This document shows positions 22,009-32,047 of a stretch of 64,000 bases of DNA, piece by piece. The stretch's first letter is position 1; every line of letters starts with the position of its first letter. Source of the stretch: Solibacillus faecavium (GTDB taxonomy: Bacteria > Bacillota > Bacilli > Bacillales_A > Planococcaceae); the NCBI RefSeq assembly GCF_014836905.1, contig NZ_JACSPZ010000004.1, forward strand, positions 186,001-250,000. The letters run 5' to 3'. Below the pieces are notes generated by a model, which saw only the letters and a list, made by a program, of their open reading frames with translations, was not told the DNA's origin and searched no databases. The position numbers and the translations under genes were made by a program.

Positions 22009-23399
22009 TTGCGCACCTCCAACAATGCCTTTGCTTTATTAAGCGTTTCTTCGTATTCCATCTCTGGCACTGAGTCATACACGATCCCGGCACCTGCCTG
22101 GACATAGGCTTTTCCATCCTTTACAATCATTGTCCGAATCGCAAGTGCCAAATCCATATTTCCTGAAGTAGATAAATAACCAATTGCTCCAGCATATATG
22201 CCGCGCTTACGACGTTCCAAGTCATTAATAATTTGCATCGCCCGGATTTTCGGAGCTCCTGAAACTGTTCCAGCTGGCAGGCTTGATGCAAGAACATCAA
22301 CTAAATGTGCATCATCTCGCAATTTACCAGACACTTCAGACACGATATGCATAACGAATTTATATTTTTCGATTTCCATATATTTAGTCACTTGCACTGT
22401 TCCGATTTGTGCAACACGTCCAACATCATTTCGCCCAAGATCGACTAACATTTTATGCTCAGCAATTTCCTTTTCATCCTGTAAAAGAGCTGTCGCCAAT
22501 GCTTCATCTTCTTGTGCTGTTTCCCCCCGAGGCTTTGTTCCTGCGATTGGATTAGTTGTCACAATCCCATCCTGAACTTTTACCAGGCTTTCGGGTGATG
22601 TCCCTAAAACCGTATAATCATCAAAATCGATATAAAACATATATGGAGATGGATTGGACGTACGTAATTTCCTATATAGTGTAAATGGATTTTCACTGTA
22701 TTCCGCCTCAAAAGTTTGAGATAAAACAACTTGGAAAATATCACCTTTACGTATATGTTCTTTCGCCGTTTCCACCATTTCGATAAAGCTGTCCTTTTCA
22801 ATCGTTGGAGTGAATTTCACTTCAACCGGGTTATTCGGTGTTAACTGCGTCGCTTTAGTAATCATTTGTTCAATTACATCCACTTTTTGCTGCAATTGTT
22901 CAGCAGAATAGCCTTTTTCAAAAAGATCGAGGGCAATAATCGATACCTCCTGCAATAAGTGATCAATTACAATAAAAGTTTCGTAAAAATATACATGAAC
23001 ATCGGGCATATTATATTTATCGCCTACAATTTCCCCTATGTTTTCAAAATGGAAGGCTGTTTCATAGCCGAAGTAGCCAATTGCTCCTCCGAAAAAGGCA
23101 AACGGAAATTGCTCATTACAAATCGGCAGTAATTGTTTTAACTTTACCAGCACAGGCAGCCGCTCGGTTTCCAATGGCTCGTCATGAATCTGGAATGTAC
23201 TCGTTTCTCCATCGCCTTTTAGCCCCCCTACAGGATTGAACGCAATAAACGAATAGCGCCCATTATGTTTAAATTTAGCATTTGATTCAAATAATACTTT
23301 TTTCGTTCCCTGCACTGATTCATAAATGGAAATCGGTGTATGCGTATCTCCATTTATTTTCTTTACTACATAACTTCTCATCTCAACTACCATGCTCAT
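22005..23399 (-). CDS. trpE: Anthranilate synthase component I
   Basis: This 464-residue chorismate-utilising enzyme makes anthranilate from chorismate and ammonia. Seen are the N-terminal Trp-feedback site region (LFESNAKFKHNGRYSFIAF) and the chorismate-binding core, with TNPIAGTKPRG, DEKEIAEHKMLVDLGRND and LPAGTVSGAPKIRA. Directly controlled by a T-box with a Trp codon. The other trp genes are not adjacent, unlike the usual trpEGDCFBA operon. Confidence 0.93.
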   Translation of the reverse strand: MSMVVEMRSYVVKKINGDTHTPISIYESVQGTKKVLFESNAKFKHNGRYSFIAFNPVGGLKGDGETSTFQIHDEPLETERLPVLVKLKQLLPICNEQFPFAFFGGAIGYFGYETAFHFENIGEIVGDKYNMPDVHVYFYETFIVIDHLLQEVSIIALDLFEKGYSAEQLQQKVDVIEQMITKATQLTPNNPVEVKFTPTIEKDSFIEMVETAKEHIRKGDIFQVVLSQTFEAEYSENPFTLYRKLRTSNPSPYMFYIDFDDYTVLGTSPESLVKVQDGIVTTNPIAGTKPRGETAQEDEALATALLQDEKEIAEHKMLVDLGRNDVGRVAQIGTVQVTKYMEIEKYKFVMHIVSEVSGKLRDDAHLVDVLASSLPAGTVSGAPKIRAMQIINDLERRKRGIYAGAIGYLSTSGNMDLALAIRTMIVKDGKAYVQAGAGIVYDSVPEMEYEETLNKAKALLEVRK

Positions 23400-23419
23400 C
23401 TCTCCTCAACTCAACTAAA

Positions 23420-23654
23420 AATGCATACAAAAAGGCCCTTTCGCTATTAAAGGACGAAAGAGCCGTGGTGCCACCTTTATTGACTAAAAAAAATTTAGTC
23501 CACTCAAATCTCGTAACGTGAGAGCTACGGCACGACATTTCCTTCGTGCAGCTAGAAATCCCATTCATAAAGTGCGTTTACTAACTTCCACCGACCGTTA
23601 GCTCTCTGGAAAACAAAACTTTACTACTCTTTTTTCATCATCGCTTTTACTATA
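23420..23654 (-). promoter_or_regulatory. Tryptophan T-box leader of trpE-trpG
   Basis: The conserved antiterminator bulge GGTGGCACCACGG (23463-23475) and a terminator (GGCTCTTTCGTCC paired with GCGAAAGGGCC, then T5) are present in transcript orientation. Stem I contains GAATGGGATTTC, with TGG as specifier, so uncharged tRNA-Trp would allow read-through. The promoter lies at 23661-23689. Confidence 0.88.
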
Positions 23655-23660
23655 CGTTAT

Positions 23661-23689
23661 ATTGTAAAGCTTAACGATATTTTTTTCAA
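23661..23689 (-). promoter_or_regulatory. Promoter of the trpE T-box transcript
   Basis: TTGAAA (23689-23684), an exact 17-base spacer and TACAAT (23666-23661) make a near-consensus sigma-A promoter; transcription should begin near 23654. Confidence 0.75.
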
Positions 23690-23700
23690 ACTATTTCGAA

Positions 23701-25068
23701 TTAATTATAAATATATAATTGACCATGTGACTTTGCATAATAAAGATTGGCATCCGCATAAGCGGCCAATTGTTCATACGTAGCCTGATCTTTAGGTAAT
23801 TGGTTTGAATGAATAAATCCGAAATGTACAGGAATTTCCATCATGCCCAATGTAGAATGTACTACTGAAGATTGAAGCTTTTCTTCTAATTCCATTAACA
23901 GTTCAAAAAATTTCGGTTCGGATATATCTTTTATAAAAGCTTCCCCTTCATTCTTTGAAAGGACATTTACTTCTGCATTATGTTTAAAAATGAAATGATA
24001 AATTGTTTCAAACATTGTAAACAGCAAATGTTCAACGAATTTATCACCAAATAAGCTTTCAATTTCCGTTGTTATGAAGCACCAATGAATACAATACAAT
24101 GATTCATTATTTTGAATTGCCTGTTCAACATGTTGTACGATTAATTCTTTTGAAATGACCTTCGGATACTTTATAGAAAGGGCGGAAACATCCTCATCAA
24201 TAAATAAATCAGATAACAAACTTTTTACATTATTTGCGTCCAATGGTTTACGGTTAGAATTTTCAATGATTTCACGCAGCTCATTTGTATATTGAAATGT
24301 ATCATACAGTTTAAAGGTTTTAATATGGTAATCCACCGTTATTAAAAACATAATATTTTGCTGATTTTTGAATTCAACGTAAGCCTGTTCAAATAATAAA
24401 GTGCTTTTCTCTTTTTGCCCCATGTTGAATGCTAAAATAGCTTCAGCAAATAAAATCTTGGCGTTATATAAACTGTGTTTGTTCTTTAAAAGTTCTACAA
24501 ATTCCTGCTTCACATTTTGATACCCCTCATTATCTGCTATTGTAGCAAAATAATAGAGCGCACCTATATAACCTTTAGCAATTGTTAAATCTTGTATCGG
24601 AATCTTATTTTTATAAAACTCCGCTAGACTAATCGCTATTCTTGCTTTCTCAAATTGGTTTATATGGACTAATTGGGCAGCGAAATTATAATAATTAATA
24701 GAAATTAGTTCATAGGAGTTTAAATAATGCGCATATTTAATTGATTTTTTGGTCGCATCAATTGATTCATCAAAGTTTTTAACAACTACTTGTAAAAGAC
24801 TGTATAAATAGTAAAAATACATTTTATTTTCATCTTTTCCATATGTTAAACATAGCTTTTCATAGTCATTCATAACGACGAGGAATTTCTCATATTTACC
24901 AGTTTCATAATAAGCTGATGCTAAGTACTCATAACAAATAAGCGCCTCATCATAACGTTTTTCTTCAAGTGAAATCGGTAATGTTATCGTGCCAAAGTGA
25001 ATTACTTCAAAATAGTTCAGTTCTCTATACAGACTTCTTAAATGTTCTACTTGGTTTGATATAATCAT
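23701..25068 (-). CDS. TPR-type helical repeat protein with degenerate GGDEF domain
   Basis: This 455-residue protein has helical TPR-like repeats (residues about 30-270: YDEALICYEYLASAYYETG, then FDESIDATKKSIKYAH) and a C-terminal domain with the GGDEF fold signature ending (AAYADANLYYAKSHGQLYIY; the family usually reads AD.ALY.AK..GRN). The catalytic GGDEF loop reads NEGEAF, so diguanylate cyclase activity is unlikely. The ATG at 25068 overlaps the upstream gene by four bases, showing coupling. Probably a regulatory or sensory protein. Family not named. Confidence 0.6.
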   Translation of the reverse strand: MIISNQVEHLRSLYRELNYFEVIHFGTITLPISLEEKRYDEALICYEYLASAYYETGKYEKFLVVMNDYEKLCLTYGKDENKMYFYYLYSLLQVVVKNFDESIDATKKSIKYAHYLNSYELISINYYNFAAQLVHINQFEKARIAISLAEFYKNKIPIQDLTIAKGYIGALYYFATIADNEGYQNVKQEFVELLKNKHSLYNAKILFAEAILAFNMGQKEKSTLLFEQAYVEFKNQQNIMFLITVDYHIKTFKLYDTFQYTNELREIIENSNRKPLDANNVKSLLSDLFIDEDVSALSIKYPKVISKELIVQHVEQAIQNNESLYCIHWCFITTEIESLFGDKFVEHLLFTMFETIYHFIFKHNAEVNVLSKNEGEAFIKDISEPKFFELLMELEEKLQSSVVHSTLGMMEIPVHFGFIHSNQLPKDQATYEQLAAYADANLYYAKSHGQLYIYN

Positions 25069-25706
25069 GGCACACGACCACCCCAATCATTGATCAATCC
25101 GAATACAGCTTCATACATTTTACTAGCCTCATCAATTGCCTGCTCTAATGTCCAAGCCAATGGTATATCGAATTGTTGTTTAATTTCCTGCAATTGCGTT
25201 ACTACATTACTTTGCAACGTAGCTAATTGTTTTGGATAATTTTCATATTCAATGTATTTTGTATCATAAAAAGGCCTTAAACTTTTATGGCTGTATCTTT
25301 TTAATTGATTAAAATTTTGTAATACCTCTTCATTTAATGCCATTTTTTCATTAATAAAACTATCTAATGTATTATAAATATGTATTGCACATATAAATGC
25401 TAATTTCGTATTTTCATAAAGAGCTAGCTGAACATAGCGTTTTATTTGAAAGTTTTTAATGATTTCCAATAAAGAATTCCGATAAGCATATATCATCGTA
25501 TTTTCAGGATTGGATATACGGTCAATCTCTTCATTTGATATTAAATACCAAATATCCAATATAGAAACAGATCGTTGATAGGATTCTTCAACAAACGGAA
25601 GGATTAGTGTAAATAAATCAAGTTCATCTATTAATTGTTGAAATTCATACAACTTCTCATCAGAAATTAAAAACATACAATCTGCTTTATCTACTTTAGC
25701 CTGCAT
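25065..25706 (-). CDS. Uncharacterised protein coupled to the TPR/GGDEF-like gene
   Basis: The 213-residue, mostly helical protein has no recognised domain; a single Cys pair and no membrane segments are seen. AGGTGGGG lies seven bases before the ATG at 25706, so the longer frame from 25724 is not used. The stop overlaps the start of the downstream gene. Both belong to one unit at low expression by RBS context. Function unknown. Confidence 0.55.
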   Translation of the reverse strand: MQAKVDKADCMFLISDEKLYEFQQLIDELDLFTLILPFVEESYQRSVSILDIWYLISNEEIDRISNPENTMIYAYRNSLLEIIKNFQIKRYVQLALYENTKLAFICAIHIYNTLDSFINEKMALNEEVLQNFNQLKRYSHKSLRPFYDTKYIEYENYPKQLATLQSNVVTQLQEIKQQFDIPLAWTLEQAIDEASKMYEAVFGLINDWGGRVP

Positions 25707-25864
25707 GTCAAATCCCCACCTCAAATTGTCAGTTTAATTCATCATATCATATATGTATTATTAGTATATATTTCATTTATTTATCATTATAGAGTCAAAA
25801 AAAAGTGAATGAAAAATACTTTTTCATCCACCGCTTACTTATATTTTGTATAAAATTAAAAATT

Positions 25865-26530
25865 TTAATTTGAACGTTGGCAAATCATATCATATAAATA
25901 TTTTGCTTGATCGAATTCAGGCTGTAATGTATAAGCTTGTTTTAAATGATATTTTGCTTTGTCTGTATCTGTTGTTGAAACTGCATATAATACACCCAAA
26001 TTATAGTGTGCATCGGCATTATTCCAATCTTCTTCAATTACATACTCCAGTTCAGGTTTTGCAAAGTCAAACATTTCTAAGGAACATAGTAAAATACCAT
26101 ATGATAAACGAATTTGCAGATCATTTGGGGCAAGCTCTGCTGCACGCTGCATGAAAGGCAATGCCAACTTAAATTGCTGTTCACGCTCAAAACATTTCGC
26201 CAACATATAATACGCATCTGCTCCTTCAATACCAAAATCAATCGACTTTTGATACAGTTTTGCAGCTTCCGTATAACGCTCTGCTTCATAATATAGATTT
26301 GCTAAGCCATAATATGCCGTGGCCGCTTTTTCATCAACTGTTATCGCTTTTTGGAAAAATCGTTCTGATCTTTCGATATCTCCCATAGCTGCAAGGAGTG
26401 TACCAAAATTCACATAACCAATTGCATCATTTGGATTTGATTCAATTGCTTCGGTAAAAGCTTGTGCAGCTTCTTCATAGCGCTTCTCCTGGAATGCTTT
26501 AATTCCAATTTCATTATAGTTTATATCCAT
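25865..26530 (-). CDS. yrrB: TPR repeat protein (YrrB-like)
   Basis: A 221-residue protein made of six tandem tetratricopeptide repeats, with alternating A.AY.LA.LY and ...A...F.KA...P elements (for example GYVNFGTLLAAMGD, AYYGLANLYYEAERYTEA, AHYNLGVLYAV). B. subtilis YrrB is a TPR protein next to mnmA, as here. TPR arrays mediate protein binding. It follows mnmA by 57 bases that contain a weak hairpin (26554-26581). Confidence 0.88.
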   Translation of the reverse strand: MDINYNEIGIKAFQEKRYEEAAQAFTEAIESNPNDAIGYVNFGTLLAAMGDIERSERFFQKAITVDEKAATAYYGLANLYYEAERYTEAAKLYQKSIDFGIEGADAYYMLAKCFEREQQFKLALPFMQRAAELAPNDLQIRLSYGILLCSLEMFDFAKPELEYVIEEDWNNADAHYNLGVLYAVSTTDTDKAKYHLKQAYTLQPEFDQAKYLYDMICQRSN

Positions 26531-26587
26531 TATTCCACCTCAAAACAAAAGTATAGACGCTCAATTATTATGAACGTCTACCGTAAA

Positions 26588-27706
<1,119 letters not shown>

Positions 27707-27765
27707 TTACTATTCACCTTTTCTTAGACAAATCGCGTAAAAGGCGCGAAGTCTTCCTTATATAT

Positions 27766-28911
27766 TTACGAAGTTAGTCGTTTCACAATTTCAGCAGTAC
27801 GCTTCCCTGCTTCTCGCACTAACTCATCTGTTAATCCTAACCCAAAACTGAAACGAATGGAACTACGAAGCTCAGGCGCATCTTGCCCAAACATTGCTAC
27901 TAGTACATGCGAAGGATCAATCGAACCTGCTGTACATGCCGAACCACTCGATACAAGTACTCCAGCCATATCCAGGTTAATTAAAAATGACTCTACATCT
28001 GTCCCTGGGAATGTCACGTTAAACACATGTGCCAACACGTCTGTTTGATGACCATTTATATGGAAATCGATATTTGCCTCCCTGAACTGTTCAATTAAAA
28101 TATTTTTAAAACCATTATATTTTTCTTTGCGTTGCTGAAGCTCTTCTTCCACTATATCCGCTGCTTTTGCAAACGCAACAACAGCAGGTACATTTTCAGT
28201 TCCTGCACGACGCTTCTTCTCTTGGGAGCCACCATACAGTATACTCGAAATTTTCACACCTGTTTTTGCATATAAAAAACCGATGCCTTTTGGACCGTTC
28301 ATTTTATGTGCAGAAACGCTTAATAAATCAATATGAAGTGCTTCAACATCGATTTTCTCTAATCCAAACGCTTGGACGGCATCAGTATGGAATGTTGCTA
28401 TATGATTTTTTAAAACTTCTCCAATTTCAGCGATTGGCTGAATTGTACCAACTTCATTGTTGCCATACATAATTGTTACCAATATCGTATCTTCACGCAA
28501 AGCAGCCTTTACTTGATCTGCACTTACACGACCTGTGCGATCGACAGGTAAATAAGTCACGGTAAAGCCTTCTTTTTCAAGCTTTTCACATGCATGTAAA
28601 ACTGCATGGTGCTCTATTTGAGTTGTAATAATATGCTTACCTTCATCTTGGCGGGCATATGCAGTACCAAAAATGGCCATATTATCAGCTTCTGTACCGC
28701 CACTTGTAAAAATTATTTCAGACGATTTCGCATTGATTTTTTGAGCCAAGCTTGTTCTTGCCTCATCCAATGCTTTACGCGCCCGTCGTCCTACTGCATG
28801 AATACTTGATGCATTTCCACTTTCCTCCGCCATTGCACGGGCCATCACATCAATAACTTCCGGTGCTACTGGTGATGTGGCTGCATGATCGAGGTAAATT
28901 GTATTTTTCAA
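27766..28911 (-). CDS. iscS: Cysteine desulfurase (IscS/YrvO-like)
   Basis: This 381-residue PLP enzyme has the Schiff-base Lys at K203 (SVSAHKMNGPKG) and catalytic C326 in SSGSACTAGS. It is the sulfur donor for MnmA, its downstream neighbour. The TTG start at 28911 has AAAGGAG nine bases upstream. It lies 24 bases after cymR, so cymR-iscS-mnmA form one operon. Confidence 0.95.
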   Translation of the reverse strand: MKNTIYLDHAATSPVAPEVIDVMARAMAEESGNASSIHAVGRRARKALDEARTSLAQKINAKSSEIIFTSGGTEADNMAIFGTAYARQDEGKHIITTQIEHHAVLHACEKLEKEGFTVTYLPVDRTGRVSADQVKAALREDTILVTIMYGNNEVGTIQPIAEIGEVLKNHIATFHTDAVQAFGLEKIDVEALHIDLLSVSAHKMNGPKGIGFLYAKTGVKISSILYGGSQEKKRRAGTENVPAVVAFAKAADIVEEELQQRKEKYNGFKNILIEQFREANIDFHINGHQTDVLAHVFNVTFPGTDVESFLINLDMAGVLVSSGSACTAGSIDPSHVLVAMFGQDAPELRSSIRFSFGLGLTDELVREAGKRTAEIVKRLTS

Positions 28912-28935
28912 ACTAACTAACTCCTTTAAATAACA

Positions 28936-29355
28936 CTAAATGTAAAACATATAGCCATCAGTTACTTCATTATTTGTATATTTCGCTAAATCTTCAATTG
29001 TAGTTGTGTCCAATACATTTTTTACAGCATCCCGGATGCGCATCCATAATTCACGTTGGGGAGCCTCTTCATTTTCAATTCCTTCGACCGGTTGGATCGG
29101 ACCTTCCAATACACGAATAACATCTGCAGCTGAAATTTCGTTTGGCTTATGTGCCAGCATATAACCGCCGTAAGCGCCACGAACACTTTTTACAAGTCCT
29201 GCATTACGGAGTGGTGATACTAACTGCTCCAAGTATGCTTCAGATAACTCTTTGTCTGCTGCAATTTGGCGCAATGGAATCGGTCCTCCTCCATATTGTT
29301 TAGCAAGTTCTATCATTATTGTTAAACCGTAACGACCTTTTGTTGAAATTTTCAT
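28936..29355 (-). CDS. cymR: Rrf2-family regulator CymR
   Basis: The 139-residue Rrf2 protein represses cysteine and sulfur metabolism genes, together with CysK, in Bacilli. Its winged-helix reads STKGRYGLTIMIELA, and the wing has KSVRGAYGGYML. It lacks the three-Cys cluster of IscR-type members, consistent with CymR. The ATG at 29355 is the start; an in-frame GTG at 29361 is within the ribosome binding site. Divergent from rarA. The C-terminal LAKYTNNEVTDGYMFYI is typical of CymR. Confidence 0.93.
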   Translation of the reverse strand: MKISTKGRYGLTIMIELAKQYGGGPIPLRQIAADKELSEAYLEQLVSPLRNAGLVKSVRGAYGGYMLAHKPNEISAADVIRVLEGPIQPVEGIENEEAPQRELWMRIRDAVKNVLDTTTIEDLAKYTNNEVTDGYMFYI

Positions 29356-29486
29356 TGTCACACCTCTATTTTCTAGTCCATTTATAACGTCTATTATACC
29401 ATAACTCCTTTTAAACCACTCGGAAATACTTTATTATAAATGATATAAAGTTTAAGTTCTATAAAAAAGTAAAGGAGCGAACAATT

Positions 29487-30779
29487 GTGCAGAACGAACC
29501 GCTCGCCTATAAAATGAGACCTCGCACCATTCGGGAAATTGTCGGACAACAAAATATTATTGGTCCACATACTCCACTTTTTAAAATGATTGAAAAAGAC
29601 CATATTCCGTCTATGCTGCTTTATGGTCCTCCAGGAGTAGGAAAAACTTCTATCGCAAATGCCATTGCTGGTAGTACAAAGCTCCCTTTTTTTGCTTTAA
29701 ATGCAACTCATGCTGGAAAAAAAGATATTGAACAAGTTGTAATGGATGCACGAATGAGCGGAAAGGTCATTTTGTTTTTGGACGAAATTCACCGCTTCAA
29801 CAAATTACAGCAGGATACATTGTTGCCACATGTTGAAAACGGCTCGATTGTCCTTATTGGTGCAACTACTGAAAATCCATTTCATGATGTCAACCCTGCC
29901 ATACGCTCAAGATGCGGAGAAATTTTACAGTTGGAACGGCTTACAATTGAAGACGTGAAACAGTTACTATACATGGCACTTGAAGATAAAGAACGTGGGT
30001 TAGGGAATGAAAAAATAGAAGCAACAAATACACAAATCGAGAATATTGCGAATGCTTCCAACGGTGATGCGAGAAAAGCTTTAACATTGCTTGAATCTGT
30101 ATATTATGCATCAGATGAAGTTGATGGCGTAACAAGCTTAAATGATAATGCGATAGAGGCGCTCGCTAAACGCATTGGAGTTTTTGGTGATAAAGGTGGC
30201 TCAAATTTCTATAATTTATTATCAGCCCTTCAAAAGTCAGTGCGAGGCAGTGATCCAAATGCAGCATTATACTATTTGGCCCATTTATTAGAAAGTGGAG
30301 ATTTAATTGCAGTGTGCCGACGACTTCTCGTCATGGCATATGAAGATATCGGCCTAGCAAATCCAAGCGTTGGTGCACATGTCCAGGCTGCCACAGAGGC
30401 AGCGGTGAAGCTCGGTTTACCTGAAGCCCGTATCCCACTAGCAACAGCTGTAGTGGAAATGTGCCTTTCCGACAAATCAAATTCAGCATATAAAGCGCTT
30501 GATAAAGCAATCGCTACAATCCATGATGGCAAAACAGGCGCCATACCAAACCATCTTAAGGATGCACATTACGCGGGTGCGGCTACCCTCGGTCATGTCG
30601 GATACAAATACCCGCACGACTCCCCGATTGGTACATTTGGCGGCTGGGTTCAACAGCAATACTTGCCGGATGAACTAGTCGGAACAGAATTTTATCACCC
30701 TGTCATTGCAGGGGAAGAAAAAAGAATGGCTGCCATTTATGAAAAATTAAAATCATTTCACAACAATACGAAAAGTTAA
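29487..30779 (+). CDS. rarA: Replication-associated recombination protein RarA (MgsA)
   Basis: The 430-residue AAA+ ATPase has Walker A GPPGVGKT at 47-54, Walker B LFLDEIHRF, sensor 1 GATTENP, and the C-terminal tetramerisation domain (LESGDLIAVCRR, then PHDSPIGTFGGWVQQQYLPD). It acts at stalled forks with SSB. GTG start with AAAGGAGCG. Same position next to cymR as B. subtilis yrvN. Confidence 0.95.
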   Translation: MQNEPLAYKMRPRTIREIVGQQNIIGPHTPLFKMIEKDHIPSMLLYGPPGVGKTSIANAIAGSTKLPFFALNATHAGKKDIEQVVMDARMSGKVILFLDEIHRFNKLQQDTLLPHVENGSIVLIGATTENPFHDVNPAIRSRCGEILQLERLTIEDVKQLLYMALEDKERGLGNEKIEATNTQIENIANASNGDARKALTLLESVYYASDEVDGVTSLNDNAIEALAKRIGVFGDKGGSNFYNLLSALQKSVRGSDPNAALYYLAHLLESGDLIAVCRRLLVMAYEDIGLANPSVGAHVQAATEAAVKLGLPEARIPLATAVVEMCLSDKSNSAYKALDKAIATIHDGKTGAIPNHLKDAHYAGAATLGHVGYKYPHDSPIGTFGGWVQQQYLPDELVGTEFYHPVIAGEEKRMAAIYEKLKSFHNNTKS

Positions 30780-30785
30780 TTTAAA

Positions 30786-30825
30786 AAGAGCCATTTTCAG
30801 TTTAGGTGAAAATGGCTCTGTTGTT
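30786..30825. terminator. Terminator between rarA and the convergent gene
   Basis: The stem AGAGCCATTTTC/GAAAATGGCTCT has a loop of nine bases; A5 precedes it and a weak T-run follows. Confidence 0.7.
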
Positions 30826-31320
30826 TTATTGGTAGGTCTTTGTAAAAGTATAGAATTTCTCCATGCAGTTTTCTAAATTTTCAGCAACTTGCAAATCTAC
30901 TTTTTGTTGACCATTTAATTGTTGGATACTCTTTTTAATTTCGGAAATCAATTCTTCGTTATTTTCTAAAAGTGCATTTGGAATACAGCCTGCGCTAATA
31001 TGATAAAGCTCAATAACATGTGCGCGTGCGTCCACATCATCCTCTGCGATTAAATTCGAATGAGCTAAACCAGTAAAATAGAGAAGTTTTGAAGTAATGT
31101 CCATATATAATGTCCAATAAGTAGTTGATGGTGGCATTTCTCCATTATTTTTTTCAATATAATTATTAAAATTGAAAGCTACCTTCTGTAATAACTCGTC
31201 AAGCTGCTCATATGCCTTAGACCAGTTTGGCTTTGTATCAATATTATCAAAAACGATATTATCCATTTTTAATTGTAAACTCGGTAAGTTTAACAATTCA
31301 TTCTTCATTTCGATTGTCAT
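30826..31320 (-). CDS. Uncharacterised helical protein
   Basis: A 164-residue protein, mostly helical, with no membrane segment or named motif. A GGAGGACATTAGA site precedes the ATG, so it is translated. It stands alone between rarA and the next unknown gene. It has a central SNLIAEDDVDARAHVIELYH. Family and function not recognised. Confidence 0.5.
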   Translation of the reverse strand: MTIEMKNELLNLPSLQLKMDNIVFDNIDTKPNWSKAYEQLDELLQKVAFNFNNYIEKNNGEMPPSTTYWTLYMDITSKLLYFTGLAHSNLIAEDDVDARAHVIELYHISAGCIPNALLENNEELISEIKKSIQQLNGQQKVDLQVAENLENCMEKFYTFTKTYQ

Positions 31321-31467
31321 TCTAATGTCCTCCTTGCATCCCCATGCATTATAATCAATACGTACCTTAACTATAACAAAAAAAAGGTATTATACGGCAA
31401 AAACGAAGAATTAGCGCAAATCCTGCCATAATTTTGCCATAATTAACCCCTTTAATAGAATATTATG

Positions 31468-31872
31468 TCATTTGCCACCCAAAGATTCATTCTTCAAACG
31501 GGAAAAGTACTTTTCATACAATAGCATATCTTCTGCACATGATGATATAGGTTGTATTTTCATCTTTCCTTCTTCAAATACTTTAATTGTTTGATTTGAA
31601 CTATAAAAAACCCATTTAAAAGGTGTAATCCACAAATTCAAGTTACTTTCATCATTTTCAAGAAAAAGTTGTTTTTCTCTTATGATTTTTGCCATCTTCC
31701 AAAACCCTTCACTTAATATGTAACTTTTCGATAAGAAATCATACTCGGGTTCTACAATATGTTGCGTATCATAAATATGAATCTGCTTCAAATCGGCGTC
31801 AATCGCAACCTCCACTGTTCCCACCACATCGTATAGATTAAGCCCGCGGTACTCCAATTGCTGAATTGGCAT
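31468..31872 (-). CDS. Uncharacterised protein
   Basis: The 134-residue protein starts MPIQQLEYRGLNLYDVVGTV and has a beta-rich N-terminal half and a Trp-rich middle (LNLWITPFKWVFY). A GGGGGC-type site precedes the ATG. No family was recognised. It is separated from its neighbours by about 150 bases on each side and is probably monocistronic. Confidence 0.5.
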   Translation of the reverse strand: MPIQQLEYRGLNLYDVVGTVEVAIDADLKQIHIYDTQHIVEPEYDFLSKSYILSEGFWKMAKIIREKQLFLENDESNLNLWITPFKWVFYSSNQTIKVFEEGKMKIQPISSCAEDMLLYEKYFSRLKNESLGGK

Positions 31873-32047
31873 TGTGTTAGCCCCCTTTCACCTATCTCCT
31901 TATTATTTTATCACAATAATAATATCCAAAAAGTATTAATGAATAACGATTCAAAAAGACGTGACATTGTGAGGAAAATACTGTATATATTATATCAAAG
32001 CATGTAATTTGTTACAAAATAACGACATTTTATGGAAAGGTGATTTT

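Noticed and set aside
22198-22575. 125-residue plus-strand frame inside trpE
   Set aside because: Shadow of trpE on the opposite strand; no start signal and no family.
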